Shown one piece after another: positions 8,705 through 18,560 of a stretch of 64,000 nucleotides of DNA. The translations under genes were made by a program, and so were the position numbers. The stretch is from Roseivirga sp. E12 (GTDB lineage: Bacteria; Bacteroidota; Bacteroidia; Cytophagales; Cyclobacteriaceae). Below the pieces are notes generated by a model that made no database searches, was not told the origin of the DNA, and saw only the letters and a program-made list of their open reading frames with translations. Each line of letters starts with the position of its first letter. Position 1 is the stretch's first letter. The stretch spans positions 186,001 through 250,000 of the forward strand of contig NZ_JAGFMD010000005.1 of assembly GCF_017592825.1 (NCBI RefSeq). Reading direction: 5' to 3'.

Positions 8705-9319
8705 TTATCTAATAGCGTACCGAAGGATTGTTCTTAGTTTTTCTTCTGCTACTTTTCTTGGGTCACTCAAATATATTTCGTGATGATACCCAGCAATTTC
8801 AAAGCCCTCTTTCTCGATAAACGCATAAAGCTTTTCGAGCGAGGCAGTCTCATTATCGTAAGAACCCAAGTGAAGTATTTGTGCTGAAAGTCCCTCGTGG
8901 ATTTCTTCGAATACTAATCCATGTTCTGATGATATCTTGCCCTTTTCAATTAGCCCTTCGAGACCCACTTCATAATCCGATCTGCCCACAAAGTCCGGCA
9001 TTCGGAACATAATTTTCCAGTGCCAATCGCTTCTGGGAGTCTCTTCGAATGGAAGGGAGCCGTCTACCCACCAAAAGCCCTCCATTTTTGGAACTACAAA
9101 GTCAAGGTCATTTGCCTTACATGTGAACTTAATTGAATAAGCCAGTGCATAGAGCTTTTCAAGAGACTCCATAAAGATGGGTGCCTCTGGCGCAGATACG
9201 CCTGAAATGGTGATGTAATTGTACGGTTCAAGATTTACTAACTGAGGCTTTTCTTTTGCCTTATAGTATTCTGGATAGTGTTTGGTTAAATCGAGTTTCT
9301 GTGATGCTACCATGTTCAT
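8705..9319 (-). CDS. GyrI-like small-molecule-binding domain protein
   Basis: 204 residues with the GyrI/SOUL-like ligand-binding fold, the same domain found at the C-terminus of AraC/MerR multidrug regulators (EPYNYITISGVSAPE; LVFEEIHEGLSAQILHLGSYDNE). It has no DNA-binding part, so it may sequester or hydrolyse a ligand, or be a partner of another regulator. It lies downstream of, and in the same direction as, a WYL/YafY regulator; the 77-bp gap contains an inverted repeat. Starts at ATG 9319 or 9313 are both possible. Confidence 0.8.
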   Translation of the reverse strand: MNMVASQKLDLTKHYPEYYKAKEKPQLVNLEPYNYITISGVSAPEAPIFMESLEKLYALAYSIKFTCKANDLDFVVPKMEGFWWVDGSLPFEETPRSDWHWKIMFRMPDFVGRSDYEVGLEGLIEKGKISSEHGLVFEEIHEGLSAQILHLGSYDNETASLEKLYAFIEKEGFEIAGYHHEIYLSDPRKVAEEKLRTILRYAIR

Positions 9320-9340
9320 AATTTTGATTTTGGAAGCAAT

Positions 9341-9367
9341 TACATAGGCACTAGTGACAACCCTATG
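9341..9367. promoter_or_regulatory. Inverted repeat upstream of the GyrI-like gene
   Basis: ACATAGG at 9341-9347 and CCTATGT at 9361-9367 form 7-bp arms around 13 bp. The position just before the start codon suits an operator for the adjacent WYL regulator, but nothing else supports it. Confidence 0.25.
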
Positions 9368-9396
9368 TCAGTAGGATTGTGGGACCCTAAAAAAAT

Positions 9397-10347
9397 CTAA
9401 GAATTATAATGGTCAGCCAACTCACGTGCACGCTCGACCATTATGCCCTTTAAACTCTCTGGCTCTAATATTTCTACAGAGTCGCCTAACGAGACTAACC
9501 ACCTTGAGAAGTATTCGAGACCAGGCACTAAAAATTTCATTTCAACTCGTCCGTCCTTTTCTACCTCACTTACAAAACCCTGATAAAACTTCTGATTGGA
9601 GATCAGCACAGCAATCTTTCTTTCAATATTGATAATGACTTCAGAAAGCTCCGTACCTCGCATCAAGTCTTGGGTGAATTGATCCAATACCTCATACTTT
9701 ATTTCGAACTGTTCGTCAAGCATAGATAATTTCACCAACCTATCTACTCTGAAATCTCTAGCGGCCTTTCTAAGACGACAATAGGCCAGAAGATGCCAAT
9801 TACCTCCATAATAGGTCAGACCAATCGGTTCTACATGCCTATCATTGAAATCACCGGTGTAATTAGAAAAGTATTTGAAGCTTAAAACCTTATGGTTGAT
9901 TAGAGCATTTTGAATGGTTGCCAGAAAGTTGTTCGGAAAATCATCGCTCTGGTTACGCGGAATGCGCTCTACTCTTATCTGTGATTCAAGCCTCTCGAGG
10001 CCTTCTTTTTCATCATTTTTCAAGACACTCTTAATTTTATACATGGCCTCATTGAAATGCTTTTTAATGGAGTGATCCGTTTGCTCCTCAATCAGCTTGG
10101 CACCCAGAACTAGGGCATTGGCTTCTTCTTGTGAAAACATGACTGGAGGAAGGTGATAACCATCCATAATGAAGTAACCCGTACCAGCCTCAGCTCCCAA
10201 TGGAACACCAGCCTCTTCAAGTGCTCGAACATCACGATAAACCGTTCTTAGGCTAATATCAAACCTATTGGCAATTTCTTGAGCCTTCACCACCTTCTTA
10301 GATTGAAGCTGTATAAGGATGGCGGTAAGTCGATCAATTCTATTCAT
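9397..10347 (-). CDS. YafY-type HTH/WYL-domain transcriptional regulator
   Basis: 316 residues from the ATG at 10347. An N-terminal DeoR-like winged helix (IDRLTAILIQLQSKKVVKAQ, then RFDISLRTVYRDVRALEEAGVP) is followed by a WYL ligand-sensing domain around 150-230 (KVLSFKYFSN, WHLLAYCRLRKAARDFRVDR) and a WCX-like C-terminus. The longer frame to 10395 would run into the divergent gene; the family normally begins at MNRIDR, and a TATGTTTA near -7 box precedes this ATG. It probably controls the GyrI-like gene, itself or the divergent membrane genes. Confidence 0.88.
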   Translation of the reverse strand: MNRIDRLTAILIQLQSKKVVKAQEIANRFDISLRTVYRDVRALEEAGVPLGAEAGTGYFIMDGYHLPPVMFSQEEANALVLGAKLIEEQTDHSIKKHFNEAMYKIKSVLKNDEKEGLERLESQIRVERIPRNQSDDFPNNFLATIQNALINHKVLSFKYFSNYTGDFNDRHVEPIGLTYYGGNWHLLAYCRLRKAARDFRVDRLVKLSMLDEQFEIKYEVLDQFTQDLMRGTELSEVIINIERKIAVLISNQKFYQGFVSEVEKDGRVEMKFLVPGLEYFSRWLVSLGDSVEILEPESLKGIMVERARELADHYNS

Positions 10348-10393
10348 AATGCTCGCAGCCCTAAACATAAAAAATATCCTTATCATTGCGACC

Positions 10394-10984
10394 ATGTGGC
10401 TCGATCATAGCATATTATTCTTGGGCTGGGGGGTGTTTTATTTTCTCCACAGTTTCTTGCTACTGCCAAAAGTCAAGGAAAGAATTGGATTAAAGCCAAG
10501 AACCTATCGCATACTCTACAATTTAATTTCACTACTAGTGATTGGCTTGGTATTATTGATTAGTGCTATTATTCCGAGTCCATTATTGATGGTTCCTACG
10601 CCAACCCACTTTTATGTAGGTCTGATGATGGCGACAATGGGTATTTTTATTATCAAGAGAGCTTTTCGAGCTTACAGCACTGGTGTATTCCTAGGGTTTA
10701 AACCCGAACCCAAGGAGCAGCACTTGGCCACCGATGGCCTTCAGCGCAAAGTGAGGCACCCTCTTTATTCTGGCACCATTCTTATCTTTTTAGGCTATTT
10801 CACTTATAACCCATTGCTCTCGAGCTTTGTCACACTTTTGGCACTGGTCATCTATCTACCTATTGGAATTCGCCTAGAAGAAAAAAAGTTGATTCAAAAG
10901 TTTGGTCAAGCTTATATTGAATACAAAAAAGAAGTACCCGCCATTTTTCCGACCTTGTTTAAAAGAAGCTCCTCTCAGTTATGA
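10394..10984 (+). CDS. Isoprenylcysteine methyltransferase-like membrane protein
   Basis: 196 residues, about five membrane segments, starting at ATG 10394 (46 bp from the divergent regulator). The C-terminal signature RHPLYSGTILIFLGY followed by RLEEKKLIQKFGQAYIEYKKEVP is that of the ICMT/PEMT-type integral membrane SAM methyltransferases; the N-terminus resembles the NnrU/MddA branch. The methyl acceptor cannot be read from sequence. A small membrane protein gene overlaps its stop by 4 bp (ATGA). Confidence 0.8.
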   Translation: MWLDHSILFLGWGVFYFLHSFLLLPKVKERIGLKPRTYRILYNLISLLVIGLVLLISAIIPSPLLMVPTPTHFYVGLMMATMGIFIIKRAFRAYSTGVFLGFKPEPKEQHLATDGLQRKVRHPLYSGTILIFLGYFTYNPLLSSFVTLLALVIYLPIGIRLEEKKLIQKFGQAYIEYKKEVPAIFPTLFKRSSSQL

Positions 10985-11166
10985 AAGTCAAAATAGTCAC
11001 ATGGATTGCCTTCTTTGGACTCTTTTTAGTAATAATAGCTGCCCTACTCAAACTTTTCTTTTCGATTGACTTCAACATAAGATCGGTTATGCTAGTCACT
11101 GGCTTTACTCTAATGCTACTGGGCACTATTTGGAGAGTAGTTCTGGAAATGAACGAATCAGATTGA
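10981..11166 (+). CDS. Small two-helix membrane protein
   Basis: 61 residues with two hydrophobic helices (about 7-28 and 35-53) separated by a short polar loop, and a short acidic tail. The family is not recognised. The ATGA overlap with the methyltransferase-like gene indicates translational coupling and a shared role at the membrane. Confidence 0.7.
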   Translation: MKVKIVTWIAFFGLFLVIIAALLKLFFSIDFNIRSVMLVTGFTLMLLGTIWRVVLEMNESD

Positions 11167-11214
11167 ATGTCCGAGCAAAGGCCTGAAAGCTTATTTTAGG
11201 ACGTATAAGGGACA

Positions 11215-11242
11215 TTGACCGCTGAATTTTTAGCTATATTTG
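11215..11242 (+). promoter_or_regulatory. Promoter of the FG-GAP lipoprotein pair
   Basis: TTG at 11215-11217 and TATATTTG at 11235-11242 are separated by 17 bp, an exact match to the Bacteroidetes -33/-7 form. The ATG at 11248 lies 5 bp downstream. Confidence 0.8.
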
Positions 11243-11247
11243 CCACC

Positions 11248-13506
11248 ATGTTGGGAAAGCGAATAGTCATACTATTATCCATAGTATTCCTAATGCAATC
11301 ATGTGATTTAGAGGAGAACAAAAGCGCTCAAGAGCAAAACCAATATATGGTCTCCTTATTGGCCGAAAGGCATAGCGAAGTAAGCCCCGCTGAAATCACC
11401 TACTACTTCAATGAAAAACGCGCTTCGGTTTTAGACTCCATGCGCCAGTTCAAGAAGAACAATTTTCAAGAGTACGTTTCATTCAGTTATTGGTATATCC
11501 GAGAAGTGCTCAATAGTGGAAATACTGAAAAAGCAATTCAAGAAGTCGATCGTTTTAATGCTGAAGTTTCAGGAGCAGGTCAAAAGCTTGACAAGCAGTG
11601 GAATTATTTTTTTAAGAGACTTGAAGCCCTATCCTATATCCGACTGGGAGAACAGCAAAACTGCCTAATCAACCATACATCCGCGTCATGTATTTTACCC
11701 ATTGCAAATAATGGCGTTCACCAACTCAAGATGGGTTCCCAATCAGCTATTGATATCATTGAGCCATTGTTAGAAGATTATCCAGAAGACCTTGAGCTTG
11801 TATGGTTGCTCAACATCTGCTACCAAACTATAGGTGAATACCCAGCAGGAGTACCCGCCAAATACCTAATTGCGCCAGAAGCCTTTCAAGATGATAATAG
11901 TACCTTGAAAGGCTTTGTAGACAAAGCACCTAACCTGGGGATAGCATCTAAGGGCATTTCAGGAGGGTCAATAGTGGAAGACCTTAACAATGATGGCTTC
12001 CTTGACATCGTGGCATCTTCTAGTGGTACGACCGAAAAAGATCAATTAAAAATCTTCTTTAACAATGGTGACGGCACATTCTCGGACCAAACAGTTTCAA
12101 CAGGTGTATCTGGATTGTTTGGTGGTCTAAACTGTATGCAGACCGATTACAATAACGATGGGCTTGTAGATCTATTTATCCTTAGAGGTGGGTGGTTTGG
12201 TCAATGGGGACAACACCCAAACTCTCTCCTCAAAAACAATGGTGATGGCACTTTTTCTGATGTGACGGAAAAAGCAGGCTTACTTTCTTTCCACCCAACT
12301 CAGACGGCTGTTTGGAGAGACTTCAATCAAGACGGTTGGCTTGATGTATTCATTGGTAATGAAACCACTGCCACCAATACAATTGGCCGAGCAGCCAGAG
12401 GTAAAGTCCATGCTTCCGAATTTTATGTGAATCAAGGAGATGGCACATTTAAGAACATGGCAAAAGATGCTGGACTGGAGTTCAAACAACTTATTAAAGG
12501 AGTCACGGCTTTGGATGCCGATAATGATGGCCTTGAGGATATCTATATTTCAATAATGGGAGGTGAGAATAAACTGATGATCAATCAAGGCAACCTCCAA
12601 TTTATTGACCAAGCCAAGGCACTCAACCTAACAGAACCATTTGTGAGCTTTTCGACAGGCTCGATGGATTTCAATAATGATGGTTTCGATGATTTGTTCG
12701 TATCTGCCTACACCACCAGCAACAACCCTTTAGCACATGAAGTCACCTTTGAACTCCAAGGTAATTCTCCTACAGCGGCACTACCAAAGCTTTACAAAAA
12801 TAACGGTGATGGATCGTTCACTGACGTTACGGAAGCAACAGGGTTTATGAAATCTATATATGGCATGGGCTTCAACTATGGCGATTTAGATAATGATGGA
12901 TACCTCGACCTCTATTTCGGAACAGGTGATCCGAATTTCGAAAGTATCATTCCTAATAGAATGTTTCGCAACGTTGACGGTGAGTTTTTCGAGGAGGTCA
13001 GTTTTGCCGGAGGCTTCTCAAATATTCAAAAAGGGCACGGTATAAGTTGGGGAGATATGGACAACGATGGTGATCATGATATTTATATTACCATGGGGGG
13101 TGCTCATGAAGGAGACATCTATCAGAACCAGCTATTAGTTAACCCTAATGAAGATAAAAACTGGATCAACATCCAGCTTACGGGTACAAAATCGAATAAA
13201 AAAGCTGTCGGTGCCAGAGTGCACCTGGTAACTTCTGAGGGTCAACACCTCTACAGAACGGTATCTAATGGAGCAAGCTTTGGTGGCAATAGTTATGCTC
13301 TGGAAATAGGGCTTGGCATGGCAAAATCAATTGATTTACTCGAGGTCATTTGGCCCACTGCAAATTCGAAACAGACTTTTCAAAATATATCGGTCAACCA
13401 GAGTATAGAAATAGTCGAGGCAAATGACGAAATTGCAAGACGATCACTCACAAGCTTGAATTTTTTTATGGATAACGATTCAATGAACCATAGCGATCAT
13501 GAATAA
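11248..13506 (+). CDS. FG-GAP/VCBS-repeat lipoprotein with ASPIC-UnbV domain
   Basis: 752 residues starting MLGKRIVILLSIVFLMQSC, a lipoprotein signal with Cys at about 18. Residues about 30-220 are helical; about 220-640 hold FG-GAP/VCBS beta-propeller repeats with calcium-type D-x-N-x-D-G loops (DLNNDGFLDIV, DYNNDGLVDLF, DMDNDGDHDIY); the C-terminus, GARVHLVTSEGQ to VIWPTANSKQTF, is an ASPIC/UnbV domain. This CRTAC1-like type sits on the outer membrane, probably for binding or adhesion. The promoter at 11215-11242 fixes the start; a frame beginning further upstream begins inside that promoter. Its end overlaps the next gene by 8 bp. Confidence 0.9.
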   Translation: MLGKRIVILLSIVFLMQSCDLEENKSAQEQNQYMVSLLAERHSEVSPAEITYYFNEKRASVLDSMRQFKKNNFQEYVSFSYWYIREVLNSGNTEKAIQEVDRFNAEVSGAGQKLDKQWNYFFKRLEALSYIRLGEQQNCLINHTSASCILPIANNGVHQLKMGSQSAIDIIEPLLEDYPEDLELVWLLNICYQTIGEYPAGVPAKYLIAPEAFQDDNSTLKGFVDKAPNLGIASKGISGGSIVEDLNNDGFLDIVASSSGTTEKDQLKIFFNNGDGTFSDQTVSTGVSGLFGGLNCMQTDYNNDGLVDLFILRGGWFGQWGQHPNSLLKNNGDGTFSDVTEKAGLLSFHPTQTAVWRDFNQDGWLDVFIGNETTATNTIGRAARGKVHASEFYVNQGDGTFKNMAKDAGLEFKQLIKGVTALDADNDGLEDIYISIMGGENKLMINQGNLQFIDQAKALNLTEPFVSFSTGSMDFNNDGFDDLFVSAYTTSNNPLAHEVTFELQGNSPTAALPKLYKNNGDGSFTDVTEATGFMKSIYGMGFNYGDLDNDGYLDLYFGTGDPNFESIIPNRMFRNVDGEFFEEVSFAGGFSNIQKGHGISWGDMDNDGDHDIYITMGGAHEGDIYQNQLLVNPNEDKNWINIQLTGTKSNKKAVGARVHLVTSEGQHLYRTVSNGASFGGNSYALEIGLGMAKSIDLLEVIWPTANSKQTFQNISVNQSIEIVEANDEIARRSLTSLNFFMDNDSMNHSDHE

Positions 13507-16500
13507 GTCATTACGGAGCTTAGCTGTATTTTTTTCATTAGGTATTCTCTTCTCTTCATGTAGCGAGCCGGAGCAGAATGACGGCCTCTTTAAATTACTG
13601 AGTCCTAAAGAATCAGGCATCCGTTTTAATAATGAGATGCATGAAAATCGTGAGATTAACCTTCTCAGTTTTGCCCCGATATACAATGGTGCCGGGGTTG
13701 CTGTTGGCGACCTCAATAATGACGGGCTTGAAGACATCTTCTTTACAGGAAACTTTGTCTCAAGCAGGCTCTACCTTAATAAAGGAGATTTGAAGTTTGA
13801 TGATATCACCAAAGAAGCTGGGGTTTCGACCGAAGCTTGGTGTAATGGGGTTTCAATAGTAGATATCAATGCTGATGGCTTTAACGACATATATATTGCA
13901 GTTTCCAATCCGGACAGTACCAAGCGGGAGAATCTCCTATTTATTAACAATGGAGACCTAACATTTACAGAGCAAGCGGAAGCCTACGGCCTAAACGATA
14001 ATGGACACTCTACGCATTCAGCATTCTTCGATTATGACCTGGATGGAGACCTTGACATGTACCTCCTGACCTACGGCAATAATGAGGGTACAGATTTAAA
14101 GTTGGTCAACAAGAAAATTATTGATGGTACGGGGCTTTCAAACGATAGGCTTTATCGTAACAATGGTGATAATACTTTTACCAATGTCACCCTTGAGGCT
14201 GGAATTCTGGTGGAAGGCTACGGACTCGGTATTGCGGTAAACGATTTGAATAATGACCTGTATCCTGACCTTTATATTAGTAATGATTTTCTCTTTGACG
14301 ATATAGTCTATATCAATAATCAAGACGGGACTTTCACTGATCAATCCAAGGTGTACTTAAAGCACACGAGTCATTTTGGGATGGGGGTAGATGTTCAGGA
14401 TTTTAACAACGACCTGATGCCGGATGTGGTTCAGGTTGACATGATGCCAGAGGATAATTACCGTCAGAAAAAGATTCTTGGCCCCATGCACTATGACTTT
14501 TTTAATCTCTCAATTAAGGAAGGCTATACTCCACAATACATGCGTAATACGCTTCAGATGAATCAAGGCGAAAAAGGCTTTTCTGAAATTGGCCAGTTCG
14601 CGGGCATCAATGAAACCGATTGGAGTTGGGCTCCAGTGTTTGCCGATTATGATGCCAATGGAGAAAAGGACTTGATCATAACAAACGGCTTCAGAAGGAA
14701 CGTTACTGATTGGGATTTTAGAAATTATATCAGTGAACAACTAGAAATTGCAAAAGGTAAAGGGCAAGACCCTGATGAAGTGGCATTAGCCATTGTCAAG
14801 AAAACAAATGATCTCAAGCTTCCCAACTATGCCTACTCATATAATGGCGACCTTACATTTACAGATGTGACGACTGACTGGGGTCTTTCTGCCCCTACCT
14901 GGTCGAATGGGATGGCTTATGGCGACTTCGATCAAGATGGTGATTTAGATTTGGTGATATCCAATATTGATGACTATGCCTACGTATATGAAAACACCTT
15001 AGATCAGTCAGAAGCGAAGCCTTACTACCTCAAAGTAAAACTTGACGGTACCGAAGAAAACCCGGAAGGAATTGGTGCCAAGGTGATAGTTCAACAAGGA
15101 GAAATCAAAAGGGCCCACTATCAGTCAAAGTCGAGAGGCTATCTGTCTAATGTCACTTCAGAAATCTACTTTGGCTTTGGTGATAATAATCAGGCCGTCA
15201 ACGTTACAGTCATCTGGCCAAACGGTCAATCAGAAACCAAAGAGACGACTTTGAATACCAGCCTCAGTTTCCAAATTGAAGATTCCAGTGAGAATACTTC
15301 CATTCACAATACACTAACATCTTTAACCTCAGGAAACCTTGCAAGCGCCTATGGGCTAGATCACATAACCCCTGAGAATGAATATGTGGATTTCTACTAT
15401 GAGCCATTACTTCCTCATAGACTATCACAATCAGGTGTTGCTCTTTCTAAGGGAGATGTGAATGGAGATGGTTTAGAGGACTTATTTGTAGGTGGTTCGT
15501 CCGGTAATGCTGGATACATTTTTATACAAACTAGAAATGGTAAGTTCAGAAAAAGTGAGTTAGGGGGAGCTCCAAATGCTGAGGATACTGACGCTGTATT
15601 CCTAGATTTTGACAAAGATGGTGACCTTGACCTTTACGTAACCTCAGGCAGCAATGAGTTTGAACCCCTAAGTCGTGAGTATCAAGATCGACTTTATATT
15701 AATAACGGCAGAGGTAAATTCAGACTTGGGCAAGGTGTCCTACCGGAAATGCTTACCAGCTCAGGATCGGTTTCAGTGTCAGACTTTGACAACGATGGAG
15801 ATGTTGACCTCTTTGTCGGTGGAAGACTTGACCCTAAGAAGTACCCTCTTCCAGGCACTTCTTATATTTTGCTTAATGAAGGGGGTAGCTTTTCCGATAT
15901 TACAGAAGAAGTTGCTCAGGGGCTCCAAAAAATAGGAATGGTTACCGATTCGGAATGGGCTGACTTTGACGGAGACAATGACATTGACCTGATTTTGACA
16001 GGTGAGTTTATGCCTATCACTGTTTTCCTACAAGAGGATGGTAAGTTCACAAATGCATCCACATCACTAGGCCTAGATACTTATACCGGCTGGTGGAATA
16101 GTTTGCATTTGGAAGACCTCAATAAAGACGGAAAACTTGATGTCATTGCCGGTAATTTGGGTGAGAATACAAAGTATGATGTCAGTAAGGATCAACCCAT
16201 CAGTGTTTTTGCAAAAGACTATGATGATAATGGTATGATTGATGCCATAATGAGCTGCTTTATAGGAGGAGAGGAACATGTATTACACTCAAAGAGCACC
16301 TTAGAGCAGCAGGTTATTCGGTTTAAGAAAAGGTATGTGAAACACGAAGAGTTTGCAAAGGCGACATTTGCTGAAGTAATTCCTCCAGAAATTCGTGATG
16401 GAGCTTATGTACTACAAGCAAACACCTTCAGTCATATGGCATTTTTAAGCGCTGCAGAAGGGTATAAGGACATTCCACTACCGAAGGCTACTCAAATCGC

Positions 16501-16768
16501 ACCAATTCAGGCAATTGTAGAATTGGACGGTCAATATCTAATTAGTGGAAACGACTACGGAACAGAGGTGACAGTAGGGCAGTATGATGCGAGCCATGGG
16601 TTTACCATTTCTTATGATGTGACAAAAGAAAAATTTGAATTGATTCGTGACTCAAAGTACAGAGCCAGTGGCAACATCAAGTCATCACTTAAGGTAAAAG
16701 TGGGAAGCGAAACGATCATTGTTCATTCAGCGAACGGAGAAAGTCTCTATGTAAGCAAAAGCAATTAG
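13499..16768 (+). CDS. Large FG-GAP/ASPIC-UnbV repeat lipoprotein
   Basis: 1089 residues with a lipoprotein signal (FFSLGILFSSC). It contains two blocks of FG-GAP repeats, about 60-480 and 620-900, with an ASPIC/UnbV domain between them (GIGAKVIVQQGEIKRAHYQS to VTVIWPNGQSETK). Typical loops are DLNNDGLEDIFFTGNF and DVNGDGLEDLFVGG. It overlaps the preceding lipoprotein of the same family by 8 bp, so the two are a cotranslated pair, probably a surface complex. These proteins often accompany SusC/SusD genes, but none is in the window. Confidence 0.9.
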   Translation: MNKSLRSLAVFFSLGILFSSCSEPEQNDGLFKLLSPKESGIRFNNEMHENREINLLSFAPIYNGAGVAVGDLNNDGLEDIFFTGNFVSSRLYLNKGDLKFDDITKEAGVSTEAWCNGVSIVDINADGFNDIYIAVSNPDSTKRENLLFINNGDLTFTEQAEAYGLNDNGHSTHSAFFDYDLDGDLDMYLLTYGNNEGTDLKLVNKKIIDGTGLSNDRLYRNNGDNTFTNVTLEAGILVEGYGLGIAVNDLNNDLYPDLYISNDFLFDDIVYINNQDGTFTDQSKVYLKHTSHFGMGVDVQDFNNDLMPDVVQVDMMPEDNYRQKKILGPMHYDFFNLSIKEGYTPQYMRNTLQMNQGEKGFSEIGQFAGINETDWSWAPVFADYDANGEKDLIITNGFRRNVTDWDFRNYISEQLEIAKGKGQDPDEVALAIVKKTNDLKLPNYAYSYNGDLTFTDVTTDWGLSAPTWSNGMAYGDFDQDGDLDLVISNIDDYAYVYENTLDQSEAKPYYLKVKLDGTEENPEGIGAKVIVQQGEIKRAHYQSKSRGYLSNVTSEIYFGFGDNNQAVNVTVIWPNGQSETKETTLNTSLSFQIEDSSENTSIHNTLTSLTSGNLASAYGLDHITPENEYVDFYYEPLLPHRLSQSGVALSKGDVNGDGLEDLFVGGSSGNAGYIFIQTRNGKFRKSELGGAPNAEDTDAVFLDFDKDGDLDLYVTSGSNEFEPLSREYQDRLYINNGRGKFRLGQGVLPEMLTSSGSVSVSDFDNDGDVDLFVGGRLDPKKYPLPGTSYILLNEGGSFSDITEEVAQGLQKIGMVTDSEWADFDGDNDIDLILTGEFMPITVFLQEDGKFTNASTSLGLDTYTGWWNSLHLEDLNKDGKLDVIAGNLGENTKYDVSKDQPISVFAKDYDDNGMIDAIMSCFIGGEEHVLHSKSTLEQQVIRFKKRYVKHEEFAKATFAEVIPPEIRDGAYVLQANTFSHMAFLSAAEGYKDIPLPKATQIAPIQAIVELDGQYLISGNDYGTEVTVGQYDASHGFTISYDVTKEKFELIRDSKYRASGNIKSSLKVKVGSETIIVHSANGESLYVSKSN

Positions 16769-16771
16769 AGG

Positions 16772-16978
16772 TTATTCTTCCTCTTCACTGCTTTGAGTTT
16801 CATCCAGGTCATCACGATCTCTCAATTTCTTGTCATCAACGTTTTTATTTAAAAAGTCATTGATTTTGTCAATTGATAGAGAGTTTTGAATCTCTCCAAA
16901 AGAATCTATGTTTACCTCTAGTCCATCCAACTCAGGAGCGACTTTAGGCTTTTCTTGTTGCGGTTTTTTCTTTGCCAT
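16772..16978 (-). CDS. Small charged protein downstream of gltX
   Basis: 68 residues: a lysine-rich N-terminus (MAKKKPQQEKPK), a middle LEVNIDSFGEIQNSLSIDKINDFLNKN, and an acidic tail ending SSEEEE. The family is not recognised. The 2-bp gap after gltX and the same strand make cotranscription likely, and the charge split suggests a nucleic-acid or protein-binding accessory. Confidence 0.7.
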   Translation of the reverse strand: MAKKKPQQEKPKVAPELDGLEVNIDSFGEIQNSLSIDKINDFLNKNVDDKKLRDRDDLDETQSSEEEE

Positions 16979-16980
16979 GG

Positions 16981-18495
16981 TTAATCGTTTAAAGCGATTG
17001 TATCTGTAGCCTTTTTGATTCTGTTAGTAACCTCGGTTGGACCTAATATTTCTATTATTGCCATTAAGTCCGGTCCTCCAGCCTGACCAGTAAGTGCCAA
17101 TCTTAAGGCTGGCATTACTCTGCCCAAGGGAGTCTCATCTTCAGCAAGGTAACTCATTAATAGTTCACGTGCCTCCTCCTTCTCAATTTGGTCTTTATCC
17201 TTGAGCCTATCTGAAAATCCATTTAGCTTGTCAACAGCCAATTGATTCCATTTCTTTCTGACCGTCTTTTCGTCATATGTCTGCGGGGCTTCAAAGAAAA
17301 AACGACCTGCTTCGATCATATCTTTGACAAAAGTCACTCGCTCTTTCAACGACTCTACAATGGAGATAGCCTTTTTCTCATCGACTGGTTGATCCAGAAG
17401 GGATATGAATTCCTCCGCTAAGACCTTACTAGATTTAGATTTAAGATATTGCTCGTTAAACCACTTGGCCTTTTCTATATCGAACTTGGCACCTGCCTTA
17501 TTAATCTTCTCTAGACTAAAAAGCTGGATGAGATCTTCCATCCTAAACAACTCCTTTTCTCCGCCTGGGTTCCAACCCAATAAGGCCAAAAAGTTAATGA
17601 AGGCATCAGACAGGTAGCCTTCTTCCATAAAGCCTTTAGATAATTCTTGTGTTACTGGGTCTGTCCAGTTAAGGGGAAAAATTGGAAAGCCTAATTTGTC
17701 AGCGGCTCTTTTGCTAAGTTTTCCGTTACCATCAGGTTTCAACAAGAGCGGCAAGTGTGCAAACTCTGGTTTCTCCCAGCCTAAATACTCATATAACAAT
17801 ACATGCAGTGGTGCTGAAGGAAGCCATTCCTCTCCACGTATGACATGAGATATTTCCATTTGGTGATCGTCAACAATGTTTGCCAAATGATAGGTAGGCA
17901 TTCCGTCCGACTTGAGGAGCACCTTGTCATCCATAGTCGCTGTATTGACAACCACCCAACCTCGGACTAAATCTTTAAACCTTACATCCTCATTTCTCGG
18001 AAGCTTGATTCGCACCACATAAGGCTGTCCTTGGGCAATTAGCTCATTAACCTCATCGGACGATAGTGTTAATGAGTTTCTCATTTGCATGCGAGTGATT
18101 GCATTATACTGAGGGTTTGCCACGCGAGCCTCTTTAAGTCTTTCACGCATGGCATCGAGCTCATCTGGAGTATCAAATGCCAAGTAGGCCTTTCCATCCG
18201 CAATCAATTGATCGGAAAATCTCTTATATCTTTCCTTCCGTTCCGATTGCTTATAAGGACCATAATCTCCACCAGCACTGACGCCTTCATCGGGAGTAAT
18301 GCCTGCCCAGTCTAATGCCTGCTCTATGTACGATTCTGCACCTTTTACGAAACGATTTTGATCGGTGTCTTCTATTCTAAGAATAAAAGCTCCATCATGT
18401 TTTTTTGCAAAAAGATAGTTATAAAGGGCTGTTCTAATGCCCCCAATATGCAGCGCCCCGGTAGGGCTTGGAGCAAATCTTACGCGAACACTCAT
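16981..18495 (-). CDS. gltX: Glutamyl-tRNA synthetase
   Basis: 504 residues, class I synthetase charging tRNA-Glu. The HIGH-type motif is PSPTGALHIGG (residues 8-18) and the KMSKS-type motif is GKLSKRAADKLG. Full length with the helical anticodon-binding C-terminus. The ATG at 18495 is preceded by a TATATTTG -7 box at 18514-18521. The small charged gene follows after 2 bp. Confidence 0.97.
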   Translation of the reverse strand: MSVRVRFAPSPTGALHIGGIRTALYNYLFAKKHDGAFILRIEDTDQNRFVKGAESYIEQALDWAGITPDEGVSAGGDYGPYKQSERKERYKRFSDQLIADGKAYLAFDTPDELDAMRERLKEARVANPQYNAITRMQMRNSLTLSSDEVNELIAQGQPYVVRIKLPRNEDVRFKDLVRGWVVVNTATMDDKVLLKSDGMPTYHLANIVDDHQMEISHVIRGEEWLPSAPLHVLLYEYLGWEKPEFAHLPLLLKPDGNGKLSKRAADKLGFPIFPLNWTDPVTQELSKGFMEEGYLSDAFINFLALLGWNPGGEKELFRMEDLIQLFSLEKINKAGAKFDIEKAKWFNEQYLKSKSSKVLAEEFISLLDQPVDEKKAISIVESLKERVTFVKDMIEAGRFFFEAPQTYDEKTVRKKWNQLAVDKLNGFSDRLKDKDQIEKEEARELLMSYLAEDETPLGRVMPALRLALTGQAGGPDLMAIIEILGPTEVTNRIKKATDTIALND

Positions 18496-18513
18496 ATGCT
18501 ATAATTTAGGGCG

Positions 18514-18521
18514 CAAATATA
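18514..18521 (-). promoter_or_regulatory. gltX promoter -7 box
   Basis: TATATTTG on the minus strand, an exact match to TAnnTTTG, lies 18 bp before the gltX ATG. No TTG is seen at -33. Confidence 0.55.
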
Positions 18522-18560
18522 GGAAGACTTATTAAAGTCATATCCTCAATTCTCGTCTTA

